A stretch of 64,000 bases of DNA from an uncultured bacterium (GCA_958349055.1 CATWBO010000007.1:7122-71121), one strand, 5' to 3'. Positions 34,950-43,887 are shown, counted from the first letter of the stretch. Numbers and translations are program-made. Notes: generated from the letters alone by a model not told the origin.

Positions 34950-35813
34950 TTATTCGATTACGGTGCGGGAATTCTGCTTGCGCATGGTGGTGAGCATGTG
35001 CTTGGGAACGGCGTGGGCCATGCAGCTGCCAATAGTCGCGCTCGCAGCAGCCTTAGCCGCATCGCTACCATTCTTGGTCGCATAGCTGTGGCGGAAGCGC
35101 TTGAGCATGGCGATGTCGTTGCCGCCGTCGCCGTAGACCGCGACCTCGTCCTCGACAATACCGTAGTAGCTTGCCAGCCAGGCAACGCTCTCGCCCTTGT
35201 TGCACGAAGCATCCGTGATCTCGAACATCACCGGGTCGAATGGCGCGTTCACCACGCGGTCCGAGCGCTCGGCTAGGTACGCCTTAAGGTCGCGTTCCAG
35301 CTCGGGCGAGGTCACGCGGCAGTTGATCTTACACACGTCGTGACGCAAGATGTCGCCGATCGACTGGTCAAAATACTGTTCCTCGTGATAACCGCCGCGG
35401 GCGCGCATGCCGCGCATCACAATGCGCTTGATGGGGCTGTCCTTCTTAAAGCCCGCCTGATGCATCTCAAACGAACCGCTCGAAAACATGCCGTCGGGCG
35501 TGGAGCAATCAAAGCAAATGCCCGGAAATGCCTTGAGCAGCTCCTCGGTAATCTGAGGATCGATGGTCCAGGCCTTAAGCACCTCGCCATGGCTGTCGCG
35601 AACGATGGACCCGTTGGAGCAGCAGGCGTCGAGCGCCAAACCGGTAAAGCCATGCTCACCGATCGGCAGCGTCGAGCGACCCGTAGCGGGAACCACGTGC
35701 AGCCCAGCTTCGGTCAGCTCGCGAATGGCGCGGCGGATGGTTCCGTCGGCCTCGTGCAGGGCGTTAAGCAGCGTTCCGTCCAGGTCACTCGCAAACATCT
35801 TGATCATGGGCAT
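34950..35813 (-). CDS. HAD superfamily phosphatase, Cof type
   Basis: 287 residues. The nucleophile motif FASDLDGTLLN (Asp10 and Asp12), VVPATGRS, and the late GDGGNDIAMLKR motif define a Cof/YidA-type sugar-phosphate or flavin phosphatase with a type-II cap domain. The substrate is unknown. ATGs at 35813 and 35807 both follow AGGAGAGG, and either may be used. The frame is open to 36023 over the end of the MFS gene but has no start signal there. Confidence 0.9.
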   Translation of the reverse strand: MPMIKMFASDLDGTLLNALHEADGTIRRAIRELTEAGLHVVPATGRSTLPIGEHGFTGLALDACCSNGSIVRDSHGEVLKAWTIDPQITEELLKAFPGICFDCSTPDGMFSSGSFEMHQAGFKKDSPIKRIVMRGMRARGGYHEEQYFDQSIGDILRHDVCKINCRVTSPELERDLKAYLAERSDRVVNAPFDPVMFEITDASCNKGESVAWLASYYGIVEDEVAVYGDGGNDIAMLKRFRHSYATKNGSDAAKAAASATIGSCMAHAVPKHMLTTMRKQNSRTVIE

Positions 35814-35935
35814 GCCTCTCCTTCGTCTGCACGATATTGTAGACGAAAGAGAGGCACGCCCATGCAAGGGTGTTCCAACGCGCCAGGGCATTCGCTTCCG
35901 CAAAACCACAGTGCCCCAGTGCGTTAAATCAATCG

Positions 35936-37186
35936 TTACGAGCGACTTTTCAGCCGATAAAACAGCACCATCGTCAGCGTCAGCACCGCCAGCATGGCTG
36001 CGAATACAAACGCCGGTGCCCATCGATCATATGCAACCCCGTACACCAATTGCCCGATCGGCGTTGCGCAGGAAAGGACCATGTAAACGACCGAAAGCAC
36101 TTTTCCGCAGAGTTCAGTCGGCGCTGCCCGCTGAACACACGCGATGATTTCAACCGACGCAATGCTTGCCCACACCATGACCCATGCCGAACCAACCGCA
36201 AACACGGTGAACACGCATGCATCTGCACCGAACAGTTGCGCGACAATAATCGGTGCGACTCCAAAACAGATCATCGCAACATATCGACATATGTCATTGA
36301 AAGAAAAGCGATGCGGCCAAATGCCGACCAAGCCACTGCCGGCAAGACCACCCAAGCCCATAGCAACCTCAACTATCCCAACGCAGGACGATTGCATGCC
36401 GAGATGCTTCGTAACAATAATGGGAGCGCCAATCGTTAGCCCAACCAACGCAAGGTTCAAAACGGCCGCAAGCATAATCACAGCGACCAATGATGCATTT
36501 TGCAACAGATACCGAATCGACTCCCGAAAATCGTTTCGGCATGTCGTACGAGTCGCGCCGTCTCTCATCGTTTCAGATGAGACATTTTGCTCGAGTACGC
36601 CACCAAACAACAGAGCTGAAATCGCAAACGCTACCGACGCGACCGTGCAAAGAGCATCGATGCCAAAGCACCCATAGACTGCCGTCCCGACCACAGGACC
36701 CAAGATATTGCTCACCATGGTCACTTGCGAAACCAATGCAGTGGCCCGCTCAACCTTCTCTTCACCCGCCATGCGCACCGTCTCAATTTGGAGCATTGGC
36801 TTTAGCAGCGATTGAACGCCATATTGAACACAAAGTATCGCTACTACGACGACCGCAAGAGGCAATGAGTGCTTCATGGGGATAGACAGCAGTGATGCAG
36901 TCATCAGAGCAATGCCGAGGGCCACGAGGGCCTCGCGATGTCTTCCCCTATCCGCCAAGATTCCGCCAACCGGAGTTGCGAGTACGCCGGGTATGAACGC
37001 TATCGCCACGACGACGCCATATAACGTTGACGATCCACTGCAATCGAACAAGTAAAGTGGATACGCAAAGCACAGCGCCGACAGCATCGAATACGTGCAC
37101 AGCTGCGCAACCAGAAGTTCCGCGAGCCTGATTGACCGCACTGTTTTTGATTTCAACGAGACGCCGACGTCTCTCAGCCCAGCCAT
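35936..37186 (-). CDS. MFS transporter, probable efflux pump
   Basis: 416 residues with about 12 hydrophobic segments and the loop motif GGILADRGRHRE after the second segment pair, typical of the major facilitator superfamily. It follows a TetR gene in the same direction, and two 19-bp palindromes lie between them. That is the classic design of a drug or metabolite efflux pump. The ATG at 37204 lies inside the operator and lacks a ribosome binding site; ATG 37186 (MAGLRDVG) has GGGGGCGG seven bases upstream, so I chose it. The gene's lower GC and plain codons differ a little from its neighbours. Confidence 0.88.
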   Translation of the reverse strand: MAGLRDVGVSLKSKTVRSIRLAELLVAQLCTYSMLSALCFAYPLYLFDCSGSSTLYGVVVAIAFIPGVLATPVGGILADRGRHREALVALGIALMTASLLSIPMKHSLPLAVVVVAILCVQYGVQSLLKPMLQIETVRMAGEEKVERATALVSQVTMVSNILGPVVGTAVYGCFGIDALCTVASVAFAISALLFGGVLEQNVSSETMRDGATRTTCRNDFRESIRYLLQNASLVAVIMLAAVLNLALVGLTIGAPIIVTKHLGMQSSCVGIVEVAMGLGGLAGSGLVGIWPHRFSFNDICRYVAMICFGVAPIIVAQLFGADACVFTVFAVGSAWVMVWASIASVEIIACVQRAAPTELCGKVLSVVYMVLSCATPIGQLVYGVAYDRWAPAFVFAAMLAVLTLTMVLFYRLKSRS

Positions 37187-37199
37187 AAGTCCGCCCCCA

Positions 37200-37218
37200 T
37201 ACATACCGCTAGTATGTA
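37200..37218. promoter_or_regulatory. TetR-type operator O1 of the MFS gene
   Basis: TACATAC-CGCTA-GTATGTA, perfect 7-bp arms. It lies 14 bases upstream of the chosen MFS start, so binding would block transcription or its start region. Confidence 0.7.
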
Positions 37219-37265
37219 TTTATCGACTTGAAAAAGGGCAGCCGTGGCTACCCTCACAAATCAAT

Positions 37266-37284
37266 TACATACCGTTGGTATCTA
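37266..37284. promoter_or_regulatory. TetR-type operator O2
   Basis: TACATAC-CGTTG-GTATCTA, the same site as O1 with one arm mismatch. It lies 66 bp upstream of O1, just after the tetR stop codon. Confidence 0.65.
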
Positions 37285-37286
37285 TA

Positions 37287-37949
37287 TTACCACCCGGCGC
37301 GGTCCCATACGTCCCAAATCTGCGCCGTTGTCTGAAGCACTTCCTCGCCCAAATCGAGTCCCACCGCAGAGGCCATCTGCGTCAAACATTGTGCGCGAGC
37401 GAGCATTCGCTCCTTGGGCTCGAGCGGACGGAACAATGGCAGCAGCCAAAGATTCGCCAACAATGATACGGCCTCCGCCGCTTCACGCGGGCATTCGCAC
37501 GCAATGGATCCGTCGGCGATGCCCTCCTCGATCACCGGCAAGAGATAGCCATCGGCAGACTCGTTAAACGAGCCCTGGTACTGCATCGCCAGTAGACGCG
37601 AGCTTTTTACCGGATCTGCTGCAGGACGCATACGTGCCCATAGCTCAATTTGCGGAACAACGGACTCGAGAGCGTAAAGCCTTTTTAGCTTTTGGGCGCC
37701 GGTCATATTACCGACGCCAAGCATCGAGCGGCGGTGCTCAACAATCGGAGTCATCGCCCGATCAAACGCGGCGTTGAAAATCTCTTCTTTGCTCTTGAAG
37801 TGATGATAGACAGCGCCCTTGGTCATGCCATCGAGACGGTCAACGATATCTTGAACGCTCGTCCCCTCATAACCCTGTGCACAGAATAGCTCCAGTGCCG
37901 CGTCGAGAATCTTCGCGACCGTCTCCTCGGGATATTTATTGCGACCCAT
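37287..37949 (-). CDS. TetR family regulator of the MFS pump
   Basis: 220 residues. The DNA-binding domain (about 5-55) contains ILDAALELFCAQGYEGTSV and MTKGAVYHHFKSKEEIF, as in QacR/AcrR-type repressors. The C-terminal part is helical. ATG 37949 (MGRNKYPEE) is preferred over 37985. It lies upstream of the MFS gene with the operator pair in between, so ligand-relieved repression of the pump is likely. Confidence 0.92.
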   Translation of the reverse strand: MGRNKYPEETVAKILDAALELFCAQGYEGTSVQDIVDRLDGMTKGAVYHHFKSKEEIFNAAFDRAMTPIVEHRRSMLGVGNMTGAQKLKRLYALESVVPQIELWARMRPAADPVKSSRLLAMQYQGSFNESADGYLLPVIEEGIADGSIACECPREAAEAVSLLANLWLLPLFRPLEPKERMLARAQCLTQMASAVGLDLGEEVLQTTAQIWDVWDRAGW

Positions 37950-38023
37950 AATCCGTCCATCCGCAACACAAGCCTTATGCCTCACTGCAGTATTTTAACG
38001 TTGCAGATGACAGACGGTCGGCC

Positions 38024-38362
38024 CTACACCGCGGCGGGGCCGTGTTCGCCGGTACGGATGCGGATGACTTCTTCGACCGGCTCGACCCAAATCTTGCCGT
38101 CTCCGACGGCGCCGGTACGGGCGGCGTTGCAGATGATGTCGACAATTCCGTCAACGTGCTCATCGGCGCAGATGAGGGTGAACTGCACCTTAGGAATCGT
38201 ATTGACAAGCAACTCGTTGCCGCGTACGTATTCCTTCCAGCCATGTTGCGCACCGCAGCCCTGCACCTGGTTGATAGTCATGCCGCGAACATCGGCAGCA
38301 AACAGCGCGTCTTTGAGAACCTCGAGCTTTTCCTGGCGCACGATCGCCGTAATTTTCTTCAT
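38024..38362 (-). CDS. glnK: PII nitrogen regulatory protein (GlnB/GlnK type)
   Basis: 112-residue trimeric signal protein that senses 2-oxoglutarate and ATP/ADP and blocks Amt by inserting its T-loop. The T-loop reads HGWKEYVRGNELL: the tyrosine that is uridylylated in enterobacteria (ELYRG) is a valine here, with a Tyr one residue earlier. The C-terminal IRIRTGEHG is typical. It is the second gene after amt, separated by a long hairpin. ATG 38362. Confidence 0.93.
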   Translation of the reverse strand: MKKITAIVRQEKLEVLKDALFAADVRGMTINQVQGCGAQHGWKEYVRGNELLVNTIPKVQFTLICADEHVDGIVDIICNAARTGAVGDGKIWVEPVEEVIRIRTGEHGPAAV

Positions 38363-38409
38363 AGTGAATTCCTCTCTTCAATAAAAGAAATGAATTGTCC
38401 TTCACATGG

Positions 38410-38515
38410 CACAGGTTTTCCAGGTGCCCGAGATTGCCCCGAAAGAGGAGCGCCGCGTACTTCGGTACGCAAGCGACGGTTTGAGGGGCAAGGTCGGGTG
38501 CCTGGGAAAGCCGTG
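38410..38515 (-). ncRNA. Long intercistronic stem-loop between amt and glnK
   Basis: The arms 38410-38440 and 38485-38515 pair over 31 positions with about five mismatches, three further pairs being G-U. The inner loop holds a GCGTAC-TTCG-GTACGC tetraloop hairpin. It starts four bases after the amt stop codon. It may be a terminator/attenuator or an mRNA-stabilising element, or a repeat of REP type. Confidence 0.6.
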
Positions 38516-38518
38516 CTG

Positions 38519-39796
38519 CTAATCGAGTCCGGAGAAAGAAGGATAGGCGCTCTCGCCGTGCTGACTCGCATCCAGGCCCAGCGCCTCGTCGGCCTCGTCC
38601 ACGCGCAGGCTACCGTGGAACAGCGCCTTGACCACCGCGGCGATCACCAAGTCGAGCACCAGCACAATAGCGACCGTCACCACAATGCCCAAAATCTGCG
38701 AGATGAGCAGCGACACGTCGCCCGTGTAGAACAGGCCACCCTTACCGGTCCACGAAAGCTCCGGCACACAGAACAGGCCCGTGAGCACGCCGCCCAAGAT
38801 GCCGCCGACACCGTGACAACCAAACGCATCGAGCGCATCGTCGTAGCCAAACTTGGTCTTGAGATGGCTGATAGCCAGGTAGCAGACGGGAGACACGATC
38901 AGGCCCATAACCAGCGCCGCCCACGGCTCGACAAAGCCCGCACCCGGCGTAACCACCACAAGGCCCGCAACCAAACCGGTGCTAGCACCCACCAGCGTGG
39001 GACGACCGGTGTGCACGCGCTCGACGACAAGCCACGAGACCATGCCCGCCGCGCTGGCCGTCACGGTGTTGAGGATGGCGAGTGCCGCCACGGCGTCGGC
39101 CTTAAACTCGCTGCCGCCGTTAAAGCCAAACCAACCAAACCAAAGCAGGCCGGCGCCCAGCGCCACAAACGGCACGTTATGCGGACGGTAGCTCACCATG
39201 CCAAAGCCGCGACGACGGCCGAGCATTAAGCAGAGAATCAGGCCCGTGAGACCGGACGAAATGTGTACCACGTCGCCGCCGGCAAAGTCGAGCGCGCCGA
39301 TGATGTCGCCGATAAAGGAACCATCGCCGCCCCAAACCATGTGGGCGAGCGGCGCATAGACCACGAGCAGCCAAATGCCCAGGAAGGCCGTCATGGCACC
39401 AAACTTAACACGTCCGGCCAGGCTGCCCGTAACGATAGCGGCCGTAATCATGGCAAACGCCATCTGGAAGGCGATGTTGATAATCTGAGGGTAGACGGCA
39501 CCGTCCGCGGCATTGCCCTCGGCCGCCCGCAGCACTTGGTTGAGCACCGGCAGGCACAGCAGCTGGTCAAGGCCTCCAATAAACGGGCTCGAGCCGTCGC
39601 CGCCGTAGGCCAGCGACCAGCCGGCGACAATCCACAGCACACCAACCAGGCCAATGGCGCCAAAACACATAAGCATGGTGTTGATGACATTTTTGCGCCT
39701 GGACAGGCCGCCATAGAAAAACGCCAGACCCGGTGTCATTAAAAACACGAGCATGGTGCAGATGAGCATAAACGTTGTCGATCCCGTATCGTACAT
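38519..39796 (-). CDS. amt: Ammonium transporter Amt
   Basis: Trimeric membrane channel for NH4+/NH3, 425 residues, 11 membrane segments. The motifs TPGLAFFYGGLSRRKN at the N-terminus, WGGDGSFIGDI, FDFAGG-like DFAGGDVVHISSG and FGCHGVGGILGG (pore His) are visible. ATG 39796 (MYDTGSTT) follows AAGGGGGAG. The frame is open to 39853. It is upstream of glnK in one operon, the usual pairing. Confidence 0.96.
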   Translation of the reverse strand: MYDTGSTTFMLICTMLVFLMTPGLAFFYGGLSRRKNVINTMLMCFGAIGLVGVLWIVAGWSLAYGGDGSSPFIGGLDQLLCLPVLNQVLRAAEGNAADGAVYPQIINIAFQMAFAMITAAIVTGSLAGRVKFGAMTAFLGIWLLVVYAPLAHMVWGGDGSFIGDIIGALDFAGGDVVHISSGLTGLILCLMLGRRRGFGMVSYRPHNVPFVALGAGLLWFGWFGFNGGSEFKADAVAALAILNTVTASAAGMVSWLVVERVHTGRPTLVGASTGLVAGLVVVTPGAGFVEPWAALVMGLIVSPVCYLAISHLKTKFGYDDALDAFGCHGVGGILGGVLTGLFCVPELSWTGKGGLFYTGDVSLLISQILGIVVTVAIVLVLDLVIAAVVKALFHGSLRVDEADEALGLDASQHGESAYPSFSGLD

Positions 39797-39994
39797 TCGC
39801 TCCCCCTTGGTCGCATGGTCGTTGTCGGCGCCCATAATGCGGCCGAGGGGCAACTGGTGTAGACCAGATACGGCGTTGTTAAACGCTGCGTTGTCGAATG
39901 GAAACGGTGCCGCAATCTTGGAAACGGCGCGGCAACGGGCGCGAAACGAATGGGAAATACGCGAGCAAGGGAGCCGTGAGCGCGCCCGTCCCGG

Positions 39995-41014
39995 CTAGCG
40001 CCGGAACAGCTCGCGGGCTCGGTCGCGGAGATCGGTGGCCCGGATGACGCCCTCGTAGCGATTGATGCGCAAACGCGGAAAGGCATTGAAGAAGCGCAGG
40101 TCGCGACGACTGAGCGACACACTCGGCACCGGACGGCTCATGCGCTTGCCGGTACGGAGACGGGTGAGCGACGGACGGGGCACGCTCGGCGCGGCATCGG
40201 CCACGCGGCGGGCAGCAAGCGCCAGGCCGCGAGCACCATCCGAGATAAACGTCGGCATCGAAGCCTTCTCGCGCAGGGCATCGAGCGCCGCGTCGCCCAG
40301 CTCGGCCAGCCAAGCGTTAACGGCGCGACCGCGGATATGCGTCTGCGCCACCGAGTCGATCGCCGAATCGGGAATACGTTCGAGCATAGAGTCGGAGGCG
40401 TCGGCAAGCGACTCATTGATGCGGTCGGCAAGGTCGGCACGCACACGCTCAAGCTGATCGGACAGACGCCGCCAGCTGGCCAACGAGCACACCGCATCGA
40501 CCATCATCGCGACCGCGACGATAAAGGCGGCCAAGCGCACGATTAGCACCGGCAGATGGCCAAGCAGCTCCAGCAATGCCGGCTCCACTAAACGGCAAAT
40601 ACACAACGCACCCAAGCCAAACGCGCAGGCCCAGTACAGGCAGATGCGTCCGTGCAGGTTAAACGGCAGATGCGAGTAATCCCAAAACCGGGCACCCGTC
40701 GTTTTTTCCAACAGCACGCCCACGCTATATTCGATCACGCTGCATACGAGCGCGGCAGCGACAAACTGGCTCGAGGCGTCTGGGATTCCACGCAGCAGCA
40801 ACCAGCACGCGATGCCGCCCGCACCGTAGATGGGACAACACGGCCCTAGCAAAAAGCCGCTGTTGGCAAAGCGTCCGTGGTTGAGCATGGCGCAGACTGT
40901 CGACTCCCATACCCAGCCGCAAAAACCGTAGAAGGCAAACGAGAGTACCAGCGCCGAGAGCGGACAGGCGGCAAGCGTCGCGCCGTCAAATGCCATGTCG
41001 ATCGCGGTTCCCAC
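39995..41014 (-). CDS. Putative ABC-transporter type IV membrane protein (CmpB/PF06541-like)
   Basis: 339 residues. The N-terminal half has about five membrane segments with the family motifs FYGFCGWVWESTVCAMLNHG, GFLLGPCCPIYGAGG and TGARFWDYSHLPFNLHGRICLYWACAFG. The C-terminal half is soluble and helical, with an Arg-rich end. The family's role is not established despite the name. It starts at GTG 41014, four bases after the HD gene stop, with AGAGGAG ten bases upstream; an ATG at 40996 is an alternative. Co-transcribed with the HD protein. Confidence 0.85.
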   Translation of the reverse strand: MGTAIDMAFDGATLAACPLSALVLSFAFYGFCGWVWESTVCAMLNHGRFANSGFLLGPCCPIYGAGGIACWLLLRGIPDASSQFVAAALVCSVIEYSVGVLLEKTTGARFWDYSHLPFNLHGRICLYWACAFGLGALCICRLVEPALLELLGHLPVLIVRLAAFIVAVAMMVDAVCSLASWRRLSDQLERVRADLADRINESLADASDSMLERIPDSAIDSVAQTHIRGRAVNAWLAELGDAALDALREKASMPTFISDGARGLALAARRVADAAPSVPRPSLTRLRTGKRMSRPVPSVSLSRRDLRFFNAFPRLRINRYEGVIRATDLRDRARELFRR

Positions 41015-41017
41015 CGT

Positions 41018-41575
41018 CTACCCACTCCTCTTTTCGTTCGATTCTTTGCTCGAGCCGTCACTCGAGCCCTCGTTCAAATCGCTCGCGCCGCCTTTGCGCC
41101 GCAGACGACCGGCAACCGTCTCGCGCAGCGCGCACCATTTATCGGCCAGGCACACAATCCATGCCTCGCGACACGTCGGCGGCACCGGCACCAGCGGAAA
41201 CATATGCCGCACGATAATATTCCGCTCGCGCGACGTCAGCTCAAAATCTTCCTCCGCACGCGCCAGGGCAAAAAACGGGTGGCGAAAGCCATGCAGCCGA
41301 TGGCTTGGGTCGGGATCGTGCCAGTCATAGAGAAAGTAATCGTGCAGCAGGGCCCCGCGCAGCAACGAGGCGCGGTCGACGGAGATACCGACGCGGCCCA
41401 GGCGCTCGGCAAAGGACAGACTTGCCCGCGCCACCGAGGTCACATGCGCATAGACCGTCACGTCGCCATGCTGGATAAACTCGCGCGTCAGGTCCAGACG
41501 GCCCGCCTGTGCCAGTTGACGGGCGGCATGGTCTACTTCGCACGCGATTTTCTCGGCACGAACGGTATCGGACAT
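41018..41575 (-). CDS. HD domain-containing phosphohydrolase-like protein
   Basis: 185 residues. The HD metal motif is in LLRGALLHDYFLYDW, with an upstream His (YAHVTSVARASL) and later ADKW. It resembles small HD hydrolases that are usually encoded next to PF06541 membrane proteins. The substrate is unknown. ATG 41575 has AAGGAGG five bases upstream. First gene of a two-gene operon. Confidence 0.88.
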   Translation of the reverse strand: MSDTVRAEKIACEVDHAARQLAQAGRLDLTREFIQHGDVTVYAHVTSVARASLSFAERLGRVGISVDRASLLRGALLHDYFLYDWHDPDPSHRLHGFRHPFFALARAEEDFELTSRERNIIVRHMFPLVPVPPTCREAWIVCLADKWCALRETVAGRLRRKGGASDLNEGSSDGSSKESNEKRSG

Positions 41576-41803
41576 GCGGCCTCCTTCCGGCGGCGCTCGG
41601 CGGCAAGCCACAGCCTGCACGCAATGAATAAAATCATCATGGAACTTATCAGTATGGCATCGGACAAAACGTTTTGCCCCACCAGTTGGCGAATTACCGC
41701 GCCGCCGTCACATATCAAACGCCAAAATGTGCGAGACTGTCTTGTGCAATTGTGCCGGCCGAGGGAGCGCCGGCGCTCGATTCGCATGGAGTAACCCACA
41801 ACG

Positions 41804-43585
41804 ATGCTGCTTACGCAAACGACAACGCCCGAGGACGTCAAGGCTCTTAATCGCGCCGAGCTCCCGCAGCTCTGCGGCGAGATTCGCCATGCCATCCTCG
41901 AAAGCTCCGCCGCCGTCGGCGGGCACGTTGCCCCCAACCTGGGCGTCGTTGAGCTTACGGTTGCGCTTCATCGCGTGTTTAACTCCCCCATCGACAAGAT
42001 TGTCTTTGACGTTTCGCACCAGACCTACGCCCACAAGGCGCTGACTGGGCGTGCGTACACTTATATCGATCCGGAGCGTTATGGTGAGGCTTCTGGCTTT
42101 GCCAATCCCGACGAGTCCGAGCACGACTTGTTTGCCATGGGTCATACCTCCACGTCGGTGAGCCTGGGCTGCGGCTTGGCACACGCCCGCGATCTGGCGG
42201 GCGACAGCTACAACGTCATTACCATCATTGGCGACGGTTCGCTTTCGGGCGGCCTGGCGTTTGAGGGCTTTAACAATGCCGCCGAGCTCGACAGCAACCT
42301 GATCATCATCGTCAACGATAACGACCAGTCCATCGCCGAAAACCACGGTGGCCTGTATCGCAATCTGGCCGAGCTGCGCGCCAGCAACGGCACCTGCGAG
42401 CGCAACGTTTTCCGCGCGATGGGACTCGACTACCGCTATCTGGACACCGGCAACGATGTGTTGGCCCTCGTCGACGCGCTGCAGGAGCTGCGCGATATCG
42501 ATCATCCCATCGTGCTGCACGTCTCCACCGCCAAGGGTAAGGGCTTTGAGCCGGCCCAGAGCGACCCCGAGCGCTGGCATCATGTGGGTCCGTTTGACAT
42601 GGCGACTGGGCGCAAGCTCTGCCCGGGCCATCCGAGCGAGCCTGCGCCGCGCACCTATGCCGACATTACGGGCGAGGCGCTCAGCGCCGCCATAGAGCGC
42701 GATCCGCAGGTTGTGGGCATCACGGCTGCCACGCCCTACATCATGGGCTTTACACCCGAGCTTCGCGCCGCGGCAGGCAAGCAGTTTGTCGACGTGGGCA
42801 TTGCCGAGGAACACGCCGTGACCTTTGCCACCGCGCTTGCGCGCTCGGGCGCCAAGCCAGTCTTTGGTGTGTACGGCACGTTTTTGCAGCGCGCCTACGA
42901 CGAACTGTGGCACGACCTGTGCCTCAACGACGCCCCCGCAACCATCCTGGTATTTGGCGCGTCGATCTTTGGCACCACATCCGAGACGCACCTCTCGTTC
43001 TTTGATATTTCCATGCTGGGCGCCCTTCCCAACATGCGCTACTTTGCACCGGCCTGCATGGAGGAATATCTGTCCATGCTGAGCTGGTCGCTCGATCACC
43101 GCGAGCATCCCGTGGCGATTCGCGTGCCGGGCATTGGCTTGGTAAGCCGCCCCGACTTGGCGCCTGCCGAGGACGCCGATTACGGCGCCGTTCGTTACAA
43201 CGTGGTGCGCCAGGGCCGCGACGTGGCCGTGCTCGCGCTTGGCGATTTCTTTGAGCTGGGCGAGCGTGTGGCAAACCGCTTGGCTGCCGAGTACGGCATC
43301 GAGGCCACGCTCGTCAACCCGCGCTATGCAACTGAGCTCGACCGTGAGTTCCTCGACAGCCTTGCCGCCGAGCATCGCGTTGTCGTCACTCTCGAGGACG
43401 GCATCTTGGACGGTGGCTGGGGCGAGCGTGTCGCGTGCTACTTGGCCTGCACGCCCGTGCGCACGCGCACCTTCGGCATCGCCAAGGGCTTCCCCGACCG
43501 CTACGACCCCAACGAGCTGCTCGCTCAGAACGGCATGACGGTCGAGAACATGGCCGCCGAAGCCGTAAGGCTACTTAACGAGTAA
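41804..43585 (+). CDS. 1-deoxy-D-xylulose-5-phosphate synthase-like transketolase
   Basis: 593 residues with three domains: a thiamin-diphosphate domain (IIGDGSLSGGLAFEG then NDNDQS), a pyrimidine-binding domain (GIAEEHAVTFA) and a C-terminal transketolase domain. The N-terminal GGHVAPNLGVVELTVALH, SHQTYAHKALTG and GHTSTS motifs are Dxs-like. However, the DRAG motif that binds the glyceraldehyde-3-phosphate phosphate is replaced by FGASIFG, and THxG reads ETHLSFFD. It is also about 30 residues shorter than E. coli Dxs. It may be a paralogue with another acceptor. ATG 41804 has GGAG 12 bases upstream. Confidence 0.85.
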   Translation: MLLTQTTTPEDVKALNRAELPQLCGEIRHAILESSAAVGGHVAPNLGVVELTVALHRVFNSPIDKIVFDVSHQTYAHKALTGRAYTYIDPERYGEASGFANPDESEHDLFAMGHTSTSVSLGCGLAHARDLAGDSYNVITIIGDGSLSGGLAFEGFNNAAELDSNLIIIVNDNDQSIAENHGGLYRNLAELRASNGTCERNVFRAMGLDYRYLDTGNDVLALVDALQELRDIDHPIVLHVSTAKGKGFEPAQSDPERWHHVGPFDMATGRKLCPGHPSEPAPRTYADITGEALSAAIERDPQVVGITAATPYIMGFTPELRAAAGKQFVDVGIAEEHAVTFATALARSGAKPVFGVYGTFLQRAYDELWHDLCLNDAPATILVFGASIFGTTSETHLSFFDISMLGALPNMRYFAPACMEEYLSMLSWSLDHREHPVAIRVPGIGLVSRPDLAPAEDADYGAVRYNVVRQGRDVAVLALGDFFELGERVANRLAAEYGIEATLVNPRYATELDREFLDSLAAEHRVVVTLEDGILDGGWGERVACYLACTPVRTRTFGIAKGFPDRYDPNELLAQNGMTVENMAAEAVRLLNE

Positions 43586-43588
43586 AAA

Positions 43589-43624
43589 AACCTCCGCAAG
43601 GGAAGCACCCCTGCGGAGGTTTTT
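43589..43624. terminator. Terminator of the Dxs-like gene
   Basis: The stem AACCTCCGCAAGGG pairs with CCCCTGCGGAGGTT. It is followed by TTTTTG on the plus strand and preceded by an A run, so it could act on both strands. Confidence 0.93.
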
Positions 43625-43641
43625 GTTTTCGCGGCGCGATT

Positions 43642-43859
43642 ATCTCAATCTGTAACATCTAGGGTCCGAATTCCCGTCTACCTGTTACAGATCGAGACGA
43701 GCCGTCTTTGCTCCTGACCTTTGTCTCGATCTGCAACAGATAGAGACCTTTTGGCCGTCTAACTGTTACAGATCGAGACATTCGAATTCCCCTGAAGAGA
43801 TAATCTCAATCTGTAACAGTTACTCGGCAAAAATGGCTGCAGGTGTTACAGATCGAGAC
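43642..43859. repeat. Array of six alternating 16-bp half-sites (three 57-bp hairpins)
   Basis: The half-site GTCTCGATCTGTAACA (or its complement) starts at 43642, 43683, 43723, 43764, 43803 and 43844. Orientation alternates and starts are 39-41 bp apart. Each pair makes a 16-bp stem with a 25-bp loop. The arms are nearly invariant; the 23-25-bp spacers differ. Not CRISPR: orientation alternates and there is no cas gene. Confidence 0.9.
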
Positions 43860-43887
43860 AAAACAGCAAGGCATGCCGCTGCATCGG

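Noticed and set aside
41708..43375. 555-codon minus-strand frame opposite the Dxs-like gene
   Set aside because: Shadow frame; the plus strand carries all thiamin-diphosphate motifs.
43642..43859. CRISPR array
   Set aside because: Repeats alternate in orientation, are only 16 bp, and no cas genes are present in the window.
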